From Sporosarcina cyprini (GTDB taxonomy: Bacteria > Bacillota > Bacilli > Bacillales_A > Planococcaceae): DNA of 64,000 bases. Made by a program: the position numbers and the translations under genes. A model generated the notes under the pieces. It worked only from the letters and a program-made list of their open reading frames with translations. It did not search any database and was not told the origin of the DNA. The stretch is from NCBI RefSeq assembly GCF_022048975.1, contig NZ_JAKMHX010000031.1, forward strand, positions 1-64,000, in the 5' to 3' direction. Below, piece by piece: positions 63,925-64,000 of this stretch; the stretch's first letter is position 1, and each line of letters opens with the position of its first letter.

Positions 63925-64000
63925 TTACTGTTTGTCTTTGATATCGGCATAAGTAAGCCCGGCTTCTTCCAAGTCGCGCGTCCGGTGAGCAATCCGAGAA
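63925..64000 (-). CDS. 3' end of an unidentified gene
   Basis: A minus-strand frame open from the window edge ends in TAA and codes for a C terminus rich in charged residues: RIAHRTRDLEEAGLTYADI followed by KDKQ. It is followed at once by a terminator, which supports a real gene end. Too short to identify. Confidence 0.55.
   Translation of the reverse strand, partial: SRIAHRTRDLEEAGLTYADIKDKQ

Overview
The window looks like a chromosomal segment of a mesophilic, endospore-forming member of the Bacillales, most probably a Planococcaceae relative such as Sporosarcina. This is inferred from the moderate G+C content, Firmicutes-type ribosome binding sites, T-box and S-box leaders, and spore genes: an SspH-type small acid-soluble protein, a CotF-like coat protein, a YaaH/SleL-type LysM-GH18 hydrolase and a LytH-like M23 peptidase. 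I see no rRNA, tRNA, CRISPR array, prophage or insertion sequence.

Layout. 1-580: two arrays of short degenerate repeats with a 20-21 bp period, then the gdhA terminator. 580-9600: gdhA, a 46-residue membrane peptide, a spore hydrolase, a CotF-like coat gene, an RluA-type pseudouridine synthase, a HAD hydrolase broken by a one-base frameshift, a TetR gene with two SMR efflux genes and two matching operators, a YetF-type membrane protein, and metA behind a SAM-I riboswitch whose P4 arm carries about 195 extra nucleotides. 10-19.7 kb: YitT-family protein, AbrB-like regulator, glycerophosphodiester phosphodiesterase, thioredoxin-like protein, XRE-cupin regulator, M19 dipeptidase with a DUF819 membrane protein, M23 peptidase, prolyl oligopeptidase and a DUF3231 protein. 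19.7-23.1 kb: two serine-type T-boxes in series ahead of a class V aminotransferase and serA.

23.3-31.8 kb: small lipoprotein, HAD hydrolase, a third 21-bp array, large catalase, ThpR, CorA, sspH, a ring-cleaving dioxygenase behind an MhqR-type operator, a TauE/SafE permease and a GNAT protein with a possible attenuated leader. 31.8-46.1 kb: three chemoreceptors, an AGCS symporter, an ECF sigma factor-ABC transporter operon, HelD and a fourth 21-bp array. 46.2-50.9 kb: dipeptide epimerase/GNAT operon, a divergent unfamiliar regulator, and an NhaC-type antiporter that shares a direct-repeat upstream motif with the epimerase/regulator region. 51-64 kb: second YitT protein, VOC protein, SLC13 permease, a second ABC operon ending in a lipoprotein, an orphan ABC ATPase, a TAXI-TRAP transporter operon and the 3' end of one more gene.

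The most unusual signals are non-coding: the helically phased intergenic arrays, each locus with its own core motif; the oversized SAM-I leader; the tandem serine T-boxes; and the paired operators that let regulons be proposed from sequence alone.
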